DNA of 38,425 nt, from assembly GCA_002359025.1 (NCBI GenBank), contig DEPZ01000077.1:1-38425 (forward strand), in the 5' to 3' direction. Below are positions 7,154-15,177 of the stretch, one piece after another (position 1 is the first letter of the stretch; each line of letters begins with the position of its first letter). The translations under genes were made by a program, and so were the position numbers. This stretch comes from Erysipelotrichaceae bacterium UBA3379. Lineage in GTDB: Bacteria > Bacillota_I > Bacilli_A > Erysipelotrichales > Coprobacillaceae. The notes beneath the pieces are model-generated. The model had not been told where the DNA came from, ran no database searches, and saw only the letters and a list, made by a program, of their open reading frames with translations.

Positions 7154-8216
7154 TGCTGTATTAGAACAAATGAATAAAAGAGGGTTGGATGATTTAATTA
7201 TTAGTGATCCAAGCTCTATTGCTTATTTAACTGGATATCAAAATCATCCTGGAGAAAGAATGTTTGTATTGCTTCTTTCAATGGATGGAGACCATCATTT
7301 ATTTATGAATAAACTATTCTATTTAGATCAAGAATTAGATATTGATATTGTTTGGTATGATGACACTCAAAATGGTGCTTTGTTGGTTTCTCAATATCTT
7401 CAAGATGCAAATTGTGTAGGTGTAGACAAGAATTGGGAAGCTAAATTCTTGATGACAGTTATGGAAAATAGCTCTGATGAATGTTCTTTTGAATTAGGTT
7501 CATTTTGTGTGGATTATGTTCGTATGAAAAAAGATGAAGAAGAACAGGATTTAATGAGACAAGCGAGTCTTAAAAATGATCAAGCCATTGATCGAGTAAT
7601 TCAGCTTATTTCTCAAGGAAACTTAAGTGAAAAAGAAGTAGAAAATCAAATTTCTGGTATTTTTCAAAGTTTAGGATGTACAGGTCATTCGTTTTCTCCA
7701 ATTGTTGGTTATGGTGCCAATGGTGCAGATGGACATCATGTGTGTGATGACACAATGTTAAAGCCAGGAGACAGTATTGTGATTGATATGGGTGGTATTT
7801 ATAAAGGATATTGCAGTGATATGACAAGAACTGTTTTTTATAAAGAAGTGAGTGAACAACAAAGAGAAGTTTATGAACTTGTAAAAAAGGCAAATGAAAC
7901 AGCCGAAGCTATGATTAAACCAGGGGTTAAACTTTGTGATATTGATAAGGCGGCAAGAGATGTTATAGAAGCAGCTGGTTATGGTGAAAACTTCAATCAT
8001 CGTTTAGGGCACTTTATCGGTAGAGATGTTCATGAGTATGGTGATGTTTCTGCGTCATTTGATATGGAAGTAGAAGAAGGTATGATTTTCTCTATTGAAC
8101 CAGGAATCTATATTCAAGGTCAATTTGGTGTGAGAATTGAAGATCTTGTTTTGGTTACAAAAGAGGGATGCGAAGTTTTAAATCATTATACAAAAGACTT
8201 GATGATAGTTGGATAG
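7137..8216 (+). CDS. M24 family metallopeptidase, Xaa-Pro aminopeptidase/dipeptidase type
   Basis: Cytoplasmic dinuclear metal peptidase (359 aa) acting on peptides with proline in second position. The five metal ligands of the pita-bread fold are present: Asp217, Asp228, His292, Glu321 and Glu335, in the contexts VIDMGG, GYCSDMTRT, HRLGHFIGRDVHE, FSIEPGIY and RIEDLV. The N-terminal creatinase-like domain (1-125) starts DLIISDPSSIAYLTGY. ATG 7137 overlaps the end of aspS by 17 bases and uses SD GAGGTGA (7124-7130), so it is the third gene of the hisS operon. Closest functional labels are PepQ or PepP; I cannot choose between them. Confidence 0.88.
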   Translation: MNKRINAVLEQMNKRGLDDLIISDPSSIAYLTGYQNHPGERMFVLLLSMDGDHHLFMNKLFYLDQELDIDIVWYDDTQNGALLVSQYLQDANCVGVDKNWEAKFLMTVMENSSDECSFELGSFCVDYVRMKKDEEEQDLMRQASLKNDQAIDRVIQLISQGNLSEKEVENQISGIFQSLGCTGHSFSPIVGYGANGADGHHVCDDTMLKPGDSIVIDMGGIYKGYCSDMTRTVFYKEVSEQQREVYELVKKANETAEAMIKPGVKLCDIDKAARDVIEAAGYGENFNHRLGHFIGRDVHEYGDVSASFDMEVEEGMIFSIEPGIYIQGQFGVRIEDLVLVTKEGCEVLNHYTKDLMIVG

Positions 8217-8237
8217 AGGATGTATTCATCCTCTTTT
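8215..8237 (+). terminator. Intrinsic terminator of the hisS-aspS-peptidase operon
   Basis: AGAGGATG (8215-8222), loop TATT, CATCCTCT (8227-8234), T-run to 8237. The stem starts inside the peptidase stop codon TAG (8214-8216). Confidence 0.85.
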
Positions 8238-8439
8238 ACATTGATGTAAGGAAATATATTAAAAATATTCTTAATAGAAATAGGCATGATGAATTATTTT
8301 CATTTCTACATTAAAAAGGAATAAATGTGCAAGATGTGTCAATAAAAATAAGTAGTCAAAAAAATTGAATAGAAAGGCTATAAAAATAATTATGGTATAG
8401 TGATGAATTTTATAGAAATATAAAAATTGAGAAAAACTT

Positions 8440-8468
8440 TTGAGAGATACAACACTTTTCCATAAAAT
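8440..8468 (+). promoter_or_regulatory. Candidate murC promoter
   Basis: TTGAGA (8440-8445), 17-bp spacer, TAAAAT (8463-8468). A second -10-like TAAAAT at 8474-8479 lacks a good -35. The 200 bases between this and the preceding terminator show no coding frame. Confidence 0.5.
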
Positions 8469-8497
8469 TATGATAAAATAGAAATGAGGTGGTAAAA

Positions 8498-9808
8498 GTG
8501 TATTATTTTATTGGAATAAAAGGTTCTGGTATGGCTTCGCTTGCAACTATTTTATATGATTTAGGATATGAAGTTGCTGGAAGTGATATTGATAAATATA
8601 TATTTATAGAGGATGAGTTAAGAAAAAGAGGTATTCCTATCTATTCGTTTGATAAAAATAATATTAAAGATGGGTATGATGTTATTATTGGAAATGCTTT
8701 TGATAGAAGTAATGAAGAGGTAGAAGCGGCTTTAGATAATCCAAATGTGAAAACACATACTTATTATGATTTTTTAGGACAGTTGATGGAAAAATATACA
8801 TCTATAGCTATTGCAGGAACACATGGGAAAACGACAACAACTGGTATGGCATATCATTTGTTTAAAGAGTTTGATAAAACTTCAGTATTGATTGGTGATG
8901 GAACAGGACATGCTGTGAAAGATAGTAAATATTTTATTAGTGAAACTTGTGAATATCAAGATCACTTCTTGCATTATTATCCAACATATGCAGTGATTAA
9001 TAATATTGAATTGGATCATGTTGATTATTTCAAGAGTATGGAACAATATACAAGTTCATTTGAAAAATTTGCAAATCAGGTTAAAGATACTGTTGTTGTG
9101 TGGGGTGATGATCCTTACTTGCCTAAACTTCACTATTCTTCAAGAGTTTTAAAGTTTGGTGTAGGTGAGAAAAATGATGTTGTTGCGAAAAATGTGTTGT
9201 TAAATGATCATGGATTATCTTTTGATGTTTATATTCATGGTGATTTATTTGGTCATTTTGCATTACCATTCTTTGGAATGCATATGTTATATAATTCACT
9301 TGCAGTGATTACATTAGGATATTTAGAAAATATGCGTGCTGATTATATTCAAGAAAGATTATCTACATTTAATGGTGTGAAACGACGTTATACAGTTAAA
9401 GAAATTGGGAACAATATATATGTAGATGACTACGCACATCATCCAACTGCAATTCGTTATGTTATAGAAGCAACACGTGAACGTTATCCTGGAAAGAAGA
9501 TTGTTGCAGTGTTCCAGCCAGATCGTTTTTCTAGAGGGTTAAGATTTGCTAGAGAATTTGCTAAGGCAATGGATTTGTCTGATGAACCATTTCTTGTTCA
9601 TTTTCCAGAGAATGCTAAAAAAGAGCCTGGCATTGATATAGATATCCATGAAATTGGACAATATATACCTCGAGCAAAAATTATTCATGAAGATGATGAA
9701 GCTGTTAAAATGTTAGCAAAACATGATAATTGTGTTTTCTTGTTTATGAGTAGTAAAGATATTTATAAATTAGAAGATATGTTGATTGAATATAAAGAAA
9801 GTCATTAG
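8498..9808 (+). CDS. murC: UDP-N-acetylmuramate--L-alanine ligase
   Basis: Adds L-Ala to UDP-MurNAc, the first peptide-stem step of peptidoglycan synthesis, in the cytoplasm; 436 aa. The N-terminal nucleotide-sugar loop is FIGIKGSGM, the ATP loop is GTHGKTTTTGM, followed by ISETCEYQDHFLHYYP, NNIELDHVDYF and the C-terminal DDYAHHPTAI motif, all diagnostic of MurC. I start at GTG 8498 (M-YYFIGIKG), five bases after GAGGTGG (8487-8492); the upstream GTG 8489 would sit inside that SD. Followed 48 bp later by the DUF948 gene, reproducing the B. subtilis murC-ytxG-ytxH order. Confidence 0.95.
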   Translation: MYYFIGIKGSGMASLATILYDLGYEVAGSDIDKYIFIEDELRKRGIPIYSFDKNNIKDGYDVIIGNAFDRSNEEVEAALDNPNVKTHTYYDFLGQLMEKYTSIAIAGTHGKTTTTGMAYHLFKEFDKTSVLIGDGTGHAVKDSKYFISETCEYQDHFLHYYPTYAVINNIELDHVDYFKSMEQYTSSFEKFANQVKDTVVVWGDDPYLPKLHYSSRVLKFGVGEKNDVVAKNVLLNDHGLSFDVYIHGDLFGHFALPFFGMHMLYNSLAVITLGYLENMRADYIQERLSTFNGVKRRYTVKEIGNNIYVDDYAHHPTAIRYVIEATRERYPGKKIVAVFQPDRFSRGLRFAREFAKAMDLSDEPFLVHFPENAKKEPGIDIDIHEIGQYIPRAKIIHEDDEAVKMLAKHDNCVFLFMSSKDIYKLEDMLIEYKESH

Positions 9809-9833
9809 ACTATATCTTAATTTATGATATAAT
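9805..9833 (+). promoter_or_regulatory. Extended -10 promoter upstream of the DUF948 gene
   Basis: TGATATAAT (9825-9833) is a full extended -10; the -35 region (9805-9810, TTAGAC) is poor. It overlaps the murC stop, so DUF948-ytxH-ccpA may be expressed independently of murC. Confidence 0.45.
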
Positions 9834-9856
9834 GAGATTAGCAGAAAGGAGAATAT

Positions 9857-10156
9857 ATGGACGCAAAAACAATTAGTTTATGCATTTTGATGTTATCTGG
9901 TGCATTTGCTCTTGTCAGTTTAGGACTTCTTTTGATAAGAACGTCATCTGCCGTTAAAGAAGCAACTGTTTTGATGACAATGTTAGAAACGACAATAGAT
10001 AAAGTGAATCATATTCTAGATGATGTCAATACAAAACTGGAATTGTTGAATACACCTGTAGAAATTGTAAGTGGAATTTTTTCGAGGGGATTTTTTGGTT
10101 CAGGTTTGTTTTCGATATTTAAAGTGTTAGGCTCTTTATTTAAAAGAAAAAAATAA
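9857..10156 (+). CDS. DUF948 domain protein (YtxG-like)
   Basis: Small membrane protein (99 aa): one N-terminal transmembrane segment (residues about 6-28), then a helical segment VKEATVLMTMLETTIDKVNHILDDVNTKLELL likely to form a coiled coil on the cytoplasmic side, a hydrophobic Gly/Phe-rich stretch and a basic tail FKRKK. SD AAAGGAG is well placed. In B. subtilis the homologous ytxG lies between murC and ytxH and is general-stress induced; its molecular role is unknown. Confidence 0.75.
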   Translation: MDAKTISLCILMLSGAFALVSLGLLLIRTSSAVKEATVLMTMLETTIDKVNHILDDVNTKLELLNTPVEIVSGIFSRGFFGSGLFSIFKVLGSLFKRKK

Positions 10157-10172
10157 AAGAAAGGTGAGAAAA

Positions 10173-10655
10173 ATGAAATTAGGAAAGTTTATTCTTGGTT
10201 TAGGTATAGGTGCTGTTGCAGGTTTATTGTTTGCGCCTAAAAAAGGTAGTGAGTTAAGAGAAGATATCAAAAGAGAATCTTATAAGGCTTATGATCATTT
10301 AAAAAATTTAACAAAAGAAGATGTTGAAGCATTATTAGGACAAACAATTGAAACTGTAAAAAAGACAGTTGATGAATTTGATGTTGATGAATTCAAAGAT
10401 ACAACAAGAACAAAAATGAAAGAATTAGAAGCAAAATTAGAAGAATTTGCAATGCGTGTTAAAGAAAGTGATCAATACATGCAAGTAAAAGAAAATGTAG
10501 TGGAATTAAGTGAAAAAGTGAATGCGAAGCTAGATGAAGTCAAAACAAAAGTGGTTGATTCTTCATTAGATGATGATTATATTGAAAGCTTTGAAAATGA
10601 AATCGATGATGTTGAAGAAAAATTAGATGAAATCATTGAGGAAATTAAAGATTAA
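10173..10655 (+). CDS. YtxH-domain protein
   Basis: 160 aa. A short Gly/Ala-rich N-terminal membrane segment (KFILGLGIGAVAGLLFAP) followed by KKGSELREDIK is the YtxH (PF12732) signature; the rest is highly charged, predicted helix with repeated VKxxV/LxE heptads and an acidic C-terminus, probably a coiled-coil stalk. I use ATG 10173, since the upstream GTG 10164 lies within the SD GAAAGGTGAG. Linked to DUF948 (16 bp) and ccpA (1-base TAATG overlap). Function unknown; stress-related in Bacillus. Confidence 0.8.
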   Translation: MKLGKFILGLGIGAVAGLLFAPKKGSELREDIKRESYKAYDHLKNLTKEDVEALLGQTIETVKKTVDEFDVDEFKDTTRTKMKELEAKLEEFAMRVKESDQYMQVKENVVELSEKVNAKLDEVKTKVVDSSLDDDYIESFENEIDDVEEKLDEIIEEIKD

Positions 10656-11668
10656 TGAAAAAGAATATTACGATTTATGATGTTGCAAGGGAAGCTGGTG
10701 TTTCTCTTGCGACAGTTTCACGTGTTATTAATGGTGCGAATGTTGTAAAACCGGATACACGTGATCGTGTATTAGAAGCTATTCAACGTTTAGATTTCAA
10801 ACCTAATCAGATTGCAAGAGGTCTTGCGACGAGTAAAACAACTACAATTGCAATTGTTTTTCCACAATCACTTTTTGCACATGTTAAGGATATGATAGGT
10901 GGAATAGGGGATACAAGCCGTCGCTTGGATTATAATGTAAGTATTTATACAACAGATGAAATTGGTGATGGTAACCCAATTGAAACAGTTATTGAAAAAG
11001 TTGTCAAGTCAAGAGCTGATGGAGTTATCTTGTTTAACAATGAAGAAATTGAAAAAGAGATTGAACTCGTTAATAAATATAAAATACCTTCTGTTGTTAT
11101 TGGAACAAGAGTTTCAAGTGAATATATGGGATCTATATTTGTAGATGCGAAAAAAATTGCTTTTGATATTGTTGATAAGTATCTTGCTCAAGGTAAAAAT
11201 GATATTGTTTTTGTAAGTCCTAAACAAAATTTGATTAGACCTGAAGACATGAAAGATGGTATTAAGGAAGCGTATAATAAACATGGATATACTTTTGATG
11301 AAGAACATCAAATTATTCATACATCTACTCATTATGAAACAAGTTACCCTCAATTTTTAGAATATTTTAAAACTCATAAACATGATCTTGTTTTTACTGG
11401 ATATGATAAAGAAGCTGTATCAGTTGTGAATGCGGCAATTGATAATGGTATTTCTATTCCTGATGATATGGAAGTTATTGGAATGATGAATACAAGTTAT
11501 GCATCAATGTGTCGTCCACCACTCACTTCAATTCATGTTCCAGTGTATGATATGGGTGCTCTTGCGGTAAGATTGCTTACAAAGATTTTGAATGAAGAAA
11601 AAATTGACGCAAGAGAAGTTTCTGTTCAGCATTTATTAATGCCTAGAGAAACAACAATTAATGATTAA
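10655..11668 (+). CDS. ccpA: LacI-family regulator, probable catabolite control protein A
   Basis: 337 aa DNA-binding protein. The N-terminal helix-turn-helix ITIYDVAREAGVSLATVSRV, the hinge RLDFKPNQIARGLAT and the start of the core (KTTTIAIVFP) agree with CcpA, which with HPr-Ser-P represses or activates genes at cre sites in response to sugar. The C-terminal effector domain ends with STHYET..., MCRPPLTSIHVPVYDMGALAVRLLTKIL, which resembles CcpA's RPQLTSVxQPxYDIGAVAMRLLTK. The murC-ytxG-ytxH-ccpA order supports the call. Start codon overlaps the previous stop (TAATG). Another LacI regulator is possible but less likely. Confidence 0.8.
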   Translation: MKKNITIYDVAREAGVSLATVSRVINGANVVKPDTRDRVLEAIQRLDFKPNQIARGLATSKTTTIAIVFPQSLFAHVKDMIGGIGDTSRRLDYNVSIYTTDEIGDGNPIETVIEKVVKSRADGVILFNNEEIEKEIELVNKYKIPSVVIGTRVSSEYMGSIFVDAKKIAFDIVDKYLAQGKNDIVFVSPKQNLIRPEDMKDGIKEAYNKHGYTFDEEHQIIHTSTHYETSYPQFLEYFKTHKHDLVFTGYDKEAVSVVNAAIDNGISIPDDMEVIGMMNTSYASMCRPPLTSIHVPVYDMGALAVRLLTKILNEEKIDAREVSVQHLLMPRETTIND

Positions 11669-11692
11669 AAGGCTTCGAAGGGAAGCCTTTTT
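11668..11692 (+). terminator. Intrinsic terminator after ccpA
   Basis: AAAGGCTTC (11668-11676), loop GAAGG, GAAGCCTTT (11682-11690), T-run to 11692. It ends only eight bases before the next gene's ATG. Confidence 0.88.
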
Positions 11693-11700
11693 GGAATTAT

Positions 11701-13263
11701 ATGAAAAAATCGCATACATATTCTCTTTTAAAAGCAAGAGAAAATATTATTACAAGATTATTTTTTGAGGGTTTAGCAGTTGGTCTGATTGCAGGATTAA
11801 TTGCTGTTATATATAGGTTGATGTTATCAAAGAGTGAGGAATTCTTTTTTACAGCAATTGAGTTTGTGAAAGGGAATGCTTTATATATACTTTTATGGTT
11901 TGTTTTTTTAATTGTTATTGGATTTATTATTTCGCGTTTTCTAAAATATGAACCCTATATATCAGGTTCTGGGATTCCCCAAGTAGAGGCGGAAGTCTTG
12001 GGTTATATAGATGAATGCTGGTATAAAGTTTTGGTTTCAAAAATGATTGCTGGAACACTTTGCGTTCTTGGTGGTTTATCACTTGGACGAGAAGGTCCAA
12101 GTATTCAACTTGGTGCTATGGTGGGTAAAGGTGTATCTAAGTTTTTAAAAAGATTAAAAACAGAGGAAAGATTTTTGATGACTTGTGGAGGTGCGGCAGG
12201 TCTTGCTGCGGCATTTAATGCACCCTTAGCTGGGATTATATTTGCTTTAGAAGAAATTCATAAGAATTTTTCTACGACTTCACTTGTTTCTGTTATGTGT
12301 GCATCTTTGACAGGTGATTTTGTGAGTAGACAGATTTTCGGTTTGTCACCTACATTGCACTTTACAATTCAAGAGACTGTTGCTTTAAATCAATATATGT
12401 GGTTGATTATATTGGGAATTGTCACAGGAATATTGGCTGTCTTTTATAATCGTTTGACTATGGTAGTATTAAAGGTTTATGATTCTATAAAATGTATGCC
12501 ATCTTATTTGAAGGTATTAATACCTTTAATGGTTTCAGGTGTTGCTGCATTTTTTATTCCTGAAATTATGGGTGGAGGACATGTGTTAATAAATGCATTA
12601 AACCAAAATGATTATATGATAAGCATGTTGATTTTCTTGCTTATTACAAAGTTCTTATTTTCATTGCTTTGTTTTGGTTCAGGGGCACCGGGTGGTATTT
12701 TCTTTCCGATGCTTGTTTTAGGAAGTTTGATTGGGGCTATTTTTGGTAAGGTTGCGTTAATGTTTGGTGTACCAGAAATATACTATCATAATTTTATGAT
12801 AGTTGCGATGGCTGGTTTTTTTGCAGGCATTGTTAAAGCACCAATTACTGGTATTGTTTTGATTGCAGAAATGTGTGGAACATTACAGGTGTTATTGCCT
12901 ATAGCTATTGTTGCATTTGTCTCTTATATGACGAGTCATATGTTATCATGTGAACCTATTTATGAAAGCTTATTACAAAGACTTGTTAAAGACAAAAAGA
13001 CGTTTGATTATGCGAGTCAAAAAGAATTGTTAACATTTACTGTGGATTTAGGAAGTTATGCAGTTAATCAAACAGTTCATTCGGTTGAACTTCCACCAAG
13101 ATGTCTTATTGTTTCTCTTGTTAGAGGTCAAACGGAGATGATACCACATGGTGATACACAATTCTATGTTGGTGATGAAGTCGTAGTTATTGTGGATAAA
13201 TATCATATAGATGAGTCAGTAGAGATGTTGAATCATTTATTTACATATAAAAAGATGAAATAA
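11701..13263 (+). CDS. CLC-type chloride/proton antiporter with C-terminal TrkA-C domain
   Basis: Integral membrane anion transporter, 520 aa. Selectivity-filter motifs are intact: GSGIP (89-93), GREGPSIQLG (129-138, gating Glu131), GSGAPGGIFFP, and the Tyr of PIYESLL corresponding to Tyr445 of E. coli ClcA. The internal proton glutamate pair (LAGIIFALEEIHKNF) is also present, which favours 2Cl-/H+ exchange over a passive channel. Residues about 440-520 form a cytoplasmic TrkA-C (RCK_C) regulatory domain. ATG 11701 has no recognisable SD and stands eight bases after the ccpA terminator; no better in-frame start exists nearby. Monocistronic, followed by the tyrS promoter three bases after its stop. 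Confidence 0.9.
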   Translation: MKKSHTYSLLKARENIITRLFFEGLAVGLIAGLIAVIYRLMLSKSEEFFFTAIEFVKGNALYILLWFVFLIVIGFIISRFLKYEPYISGSGIPQVEAEVLGYIDECWYKVLVSKMIAGTLCVLGGLSLGREGPSIQLGAMVGKGVSKFLKRLKTEERFLMTCGGAAGLAAAFNAPLAGIIFALEEIHKNFSTTSLVSVMCASLTGDFVSRQIFGLSPTLHFTIQETVALNQYMWLIILGIVTGILAVFYNRLTMVVLKVYDSIKCMPSYLKVLIPLMVSGVAAFFIPEIMGGGHVLINALNQNDYMISMLIFLLITKFLFSLLCFGSGAPGGIFFPMLVLGSLIGAIFGKVALMFGVPEIYYHNFMIVAMAGFFAGIVKAPITGIVLIAEMCGTLQVLLPIAIVAFVSYMTSHMLSCEPIYESLLQRLVKDKKTFDYASQKELLTFTVDLGSYAVNQTVHSVELPPRCLIVSLVRGQTEMIPHGDTQFYVGDEVVVIVDKYHIDESVEMLNHLFTYKKMK

Positions 13264-13265
13264 TA

Positions 13266-13294
13266 TTGACTTCAAGATAAAAATTTAATATGAT
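13266..13294 (+). promoter_or_regulatory. tyrS promoter
   Basis: TTGACT (13266-13271), 17-bp spacer, TATGAT (13289-13294); transcription expected from about 13301. Confidence 0.8.
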
Positions 13295-13300
13295 AATGTA

Positions 13301-13511
13301 AAGCGTTGAAAGAGACAAGTAGTTATGTGGAATTGTATAGAGAGCTTGTGGGTGGTGTAAACAAGTCAAGGAAGTATAGTGAATACACTCTGGAGCATCT
13401 AAGTGCAAAGCTTAGACGGTGAGTTCATCGTTATCAACAAAGAGTTATGTGAAAGCATATAAATAAAGGTGGTACCACGAGATTTCGTCCTTTGGGGTGA
13501 AATCTCTTTTT
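13301..13511 (+). promoter_or_regulatory. T-box riboswitch of tyrS, specifier TAC
   Basis: Stem I includes AGAGAGCTTG and GGTGGTGTAAAC elements; the specifier TAC (Tyr) is at 13384-13386 in the context GTGAATACACTCTGG. T-box AAGGTGGTACCACG at 13466-13479 with variable base T (13473) matching A73 of tRNA-Tyr. Terminator GAGATTTC (13479-13486) / GAAATCTC (13499-13506) plus T-run to 13511. Uncharged tRNA-Tyr should allow readthrough into tyrS. Confidence 0.95.
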
Positions 13512-13528
13512 AATTCAAGGAGGAAAAT

Positions 13529-14755
13529 ATGAAGATTTATGATGAATTAGTGTGGAGAGGCTTAATAAAAGATGTCAGCTCTCCAGAAATTGAAGAGAAA
13601 TTAAATAATGGAGGAATGACATTTTATATTGGGACAGATCCGACTGGAGATAGTTTACATATAGGGCATTTTTCATCGTTTTTGATTAGTAAAAGATTAA
13701 AAGATGCAGGTCATAATCCTATTTTATTGGTTGGTGGAGCAACTGGTTTGATTGGAGATCCTAAACCAGATACAGAAAGACCTATGATTACAAAGGAAGA
13801 AGTTCAACATAATTTTGAATGTTTAAAAAAACAGGCACAAGATTTATTTGGCTTTGAAGTTGTAAATAACTATGATTGGTCTAAAGATTTAAATTTCATT
13901 GATTTTTTAAGAGATTATGGAAAATATTTTAATGTGAACTATATGTTAAATAAAGATATAGTGAAAAGAAGATTGGATTTAGGTATTACATACACTGAAT
14001 TTTCTTATATGATTATGCAAGCTATGGATTTTTATTGGTTACATGAAAATAAAGATTGTCATATGCAAGTTGCTGGACAAGATCAATGGGGAAATATTAC
14101 TGCTGGTATTGAATTAATTAGAAAGAAAACTGGAAAAGAGGCTTATGGTTTTACAATGCCTCTGCTTACAAAAAGTGATGGAACAAAGTTTGGTAAGACA
14201 AATGGACATGCGATATGGTTAGATCGTAAAAAAACATCTCCATATGAAATGTATCAATTCTTTATTAACTCAGAAGATGACAAAGTTATTGATTATTTAA
14301 AGTTCTTAACTTTCTTATCTAAAGAAGAAATAGAAGAATTAGAAGAAAAAAATAAAACACAACCACATTTAAGAGAAGCGCATAAAGCACTTGCAAAAGA
14401 AGTGATTACTTTTATTCATGGTGAAGAGGCTTATCAAGAAGCTTTAGATATTAGTCAAATGTTATTCTCTGGTAAAATTCAAAATTTGACATTGGAACAA
14501 GTTCAATCTTGTTTTAATGGTGTACCAAGTATTGAATTAGAAGAAGATACAAAAATCTTAAATGCATTAGTCAAAGTTGGAGCTGCTTCTAGTAATCGTG
14601 AAGCAAGACAATTTGTTACTGGAGGATCTGTGTTGATCAATGGAGAAAAAATTACAGATATAGAATATATGGTTAAAAAAGAAAATGCATTTGGTAAAAA
14701 AGCAACAGTAATAAGACGTGGTAAGAAAAATTACTATGTTATTAATCATAAATAG
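13529..14755 (+). CDS. tyrS: Tyrosyl-tRNA synthetase
   Basis: Class I synthetase, 408 aa, cytoplasmic. HIGH motif at 44-47 (HIGHFSS), tyrosine-pocket segment ASQM-like MQVAGQDQWGNITAGIELI, KMSKS equivalent KFGKT near residue 230, C-terminal S4 RNA-binding domain (residues about 345-405; SSNREARQFVTGGSVLING). SD AAGGAGG precedes ATG 13529. Controlled by the Tyr T-box immediately upstream; a small lipoprotein gene follows nine bases after its stop and is probably cotranscribed. Confidence 0.97.
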   Translation: MKIYDELVWRGLIKDVSSPEIEEKLNNGGMTFYIGTDPTGDSLHIGHFSSFLISKRLKDAGHNPILLVGGATGLIGDPKPDTERPMITKEEVQHNFECLKKQAQDLFGFEVVNNYDWSKDLNFIDFLRDYGKYFNVNYMLNKDIVKRRLDLGITYTEFSYMIMQAMDFYWLHENKDCHMQVAGQDQWGNITAGIELIRKKTGKEAYGFTMPLLTKSDGTKFGKTNGHAIWLDRKKTSPYEMYQFFINSEDDKVIDYLKFLTFLSKEEIEELEEKNKTQPHLREAHKALAKEVITFIHGEEAYQEALDISQMLFSGKIQNLTLEQVQSCFNGVPSIELEEDTKILNALVKVGAASSNREARQFVTGGSVLINGEKITDIEYMVKKENAFGKKATVIRRGKKNYYVINHK

Positions 14756-14764
14756 GAGGTTTTT

Positions 14765-15106
14765 ATGAAAAAGTTATTTGCGATTATAGCATTATTTTCT
14801 ATCTTACTTGTAGGATGCGCTTCAAATACAGAAGAAAAAGTTGCTAAAAATGGAGATTATGTTAATATTGATTTTGTTGGAAAAATAGATGGAGTTGCAT
14901 TTGATGGTGGAACTGCTCAGGGATATGAGTTGAAACTTGGTTCAAATACATTTATTGATGGATTTGAAGAACAAGTTGTTGGTATGAAGATAGATGAACA
15001 AAAAACAATTAAAGTGACTTTCCCAGAACAATATACAGCTGATTTGGCTGGTAAAGAAGCGACATTTGATATAACACTTCATAAAATCTATAGAGAATTA
15101 AAATAA
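14765..15106 (+). CDS. Lipoprotein with a stand-alone trigger-factor-type FKBP PPIase domain
   Basis: 113 aa. Lipoprotein signal MKKLFAIIALFSILLVGC with lipobox LVGC (Cys18), so the protein should be anchored outside the membrane. Residues about 30-110 form a single FKBP fold: GDYVNIDFVGKIDGVAFDGG, YELKLGSNTFIDGFEEQVVGM and VTFPEQY...LAGKEATFDITLHKI match the PPIase domain of trigger factor rather than eukaryote-like FKBPs. Neither the ribosome-binding nor the C-terminal chaperone domain of trigger factor is present. Likely assists folding of exported proteins. Cotranscribed with tyrS (AGGAGG SD, nine-base gap) and closed by a terminator. Confidence 0.85.
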   Translation: MKKLFAIIALFSILLVGCASNTEEKVAKNGDYVNIDFVGKIDGVAFDGGTAQGYELKLGSNTFIDGFEEQVVGMKIDEQKTIKVTFPEQYTADLAGKEATFDITLHKIYRELK

Positions 15107-15131
15107 AAATGGGTCTTATGACTCATTTTTG
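15105..15131 (+). terminator. Intrinsic terminator of tyrS-PPIase operon
   Basis: AAAAATGGGTC / GACTCATTTTT hairpin with loop TTAT and one G-T pair, beginning in the stop codon of the lipoprotein gene. Confidence 0.8.
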
Positions 15132-15177
15132 TTTATAAACATATAAAAATTTGTTATTATATGAAATGGTGATGAAA

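Noticed and set aside
7606..8000. Two minus-strand open frames (80-95 codons) inside the M24 peptidase gene
   Set aside because: Antisense shadows rich in His/Tyr/Cys; no SD; the plus-strand gene has all catalytic residues.
8238..8430. Possible small gene between the peptidase terminator and murC promoter
   Set aside because: All frames are broken within a few codons (for example ATG at 8325 stops after five); no SD.
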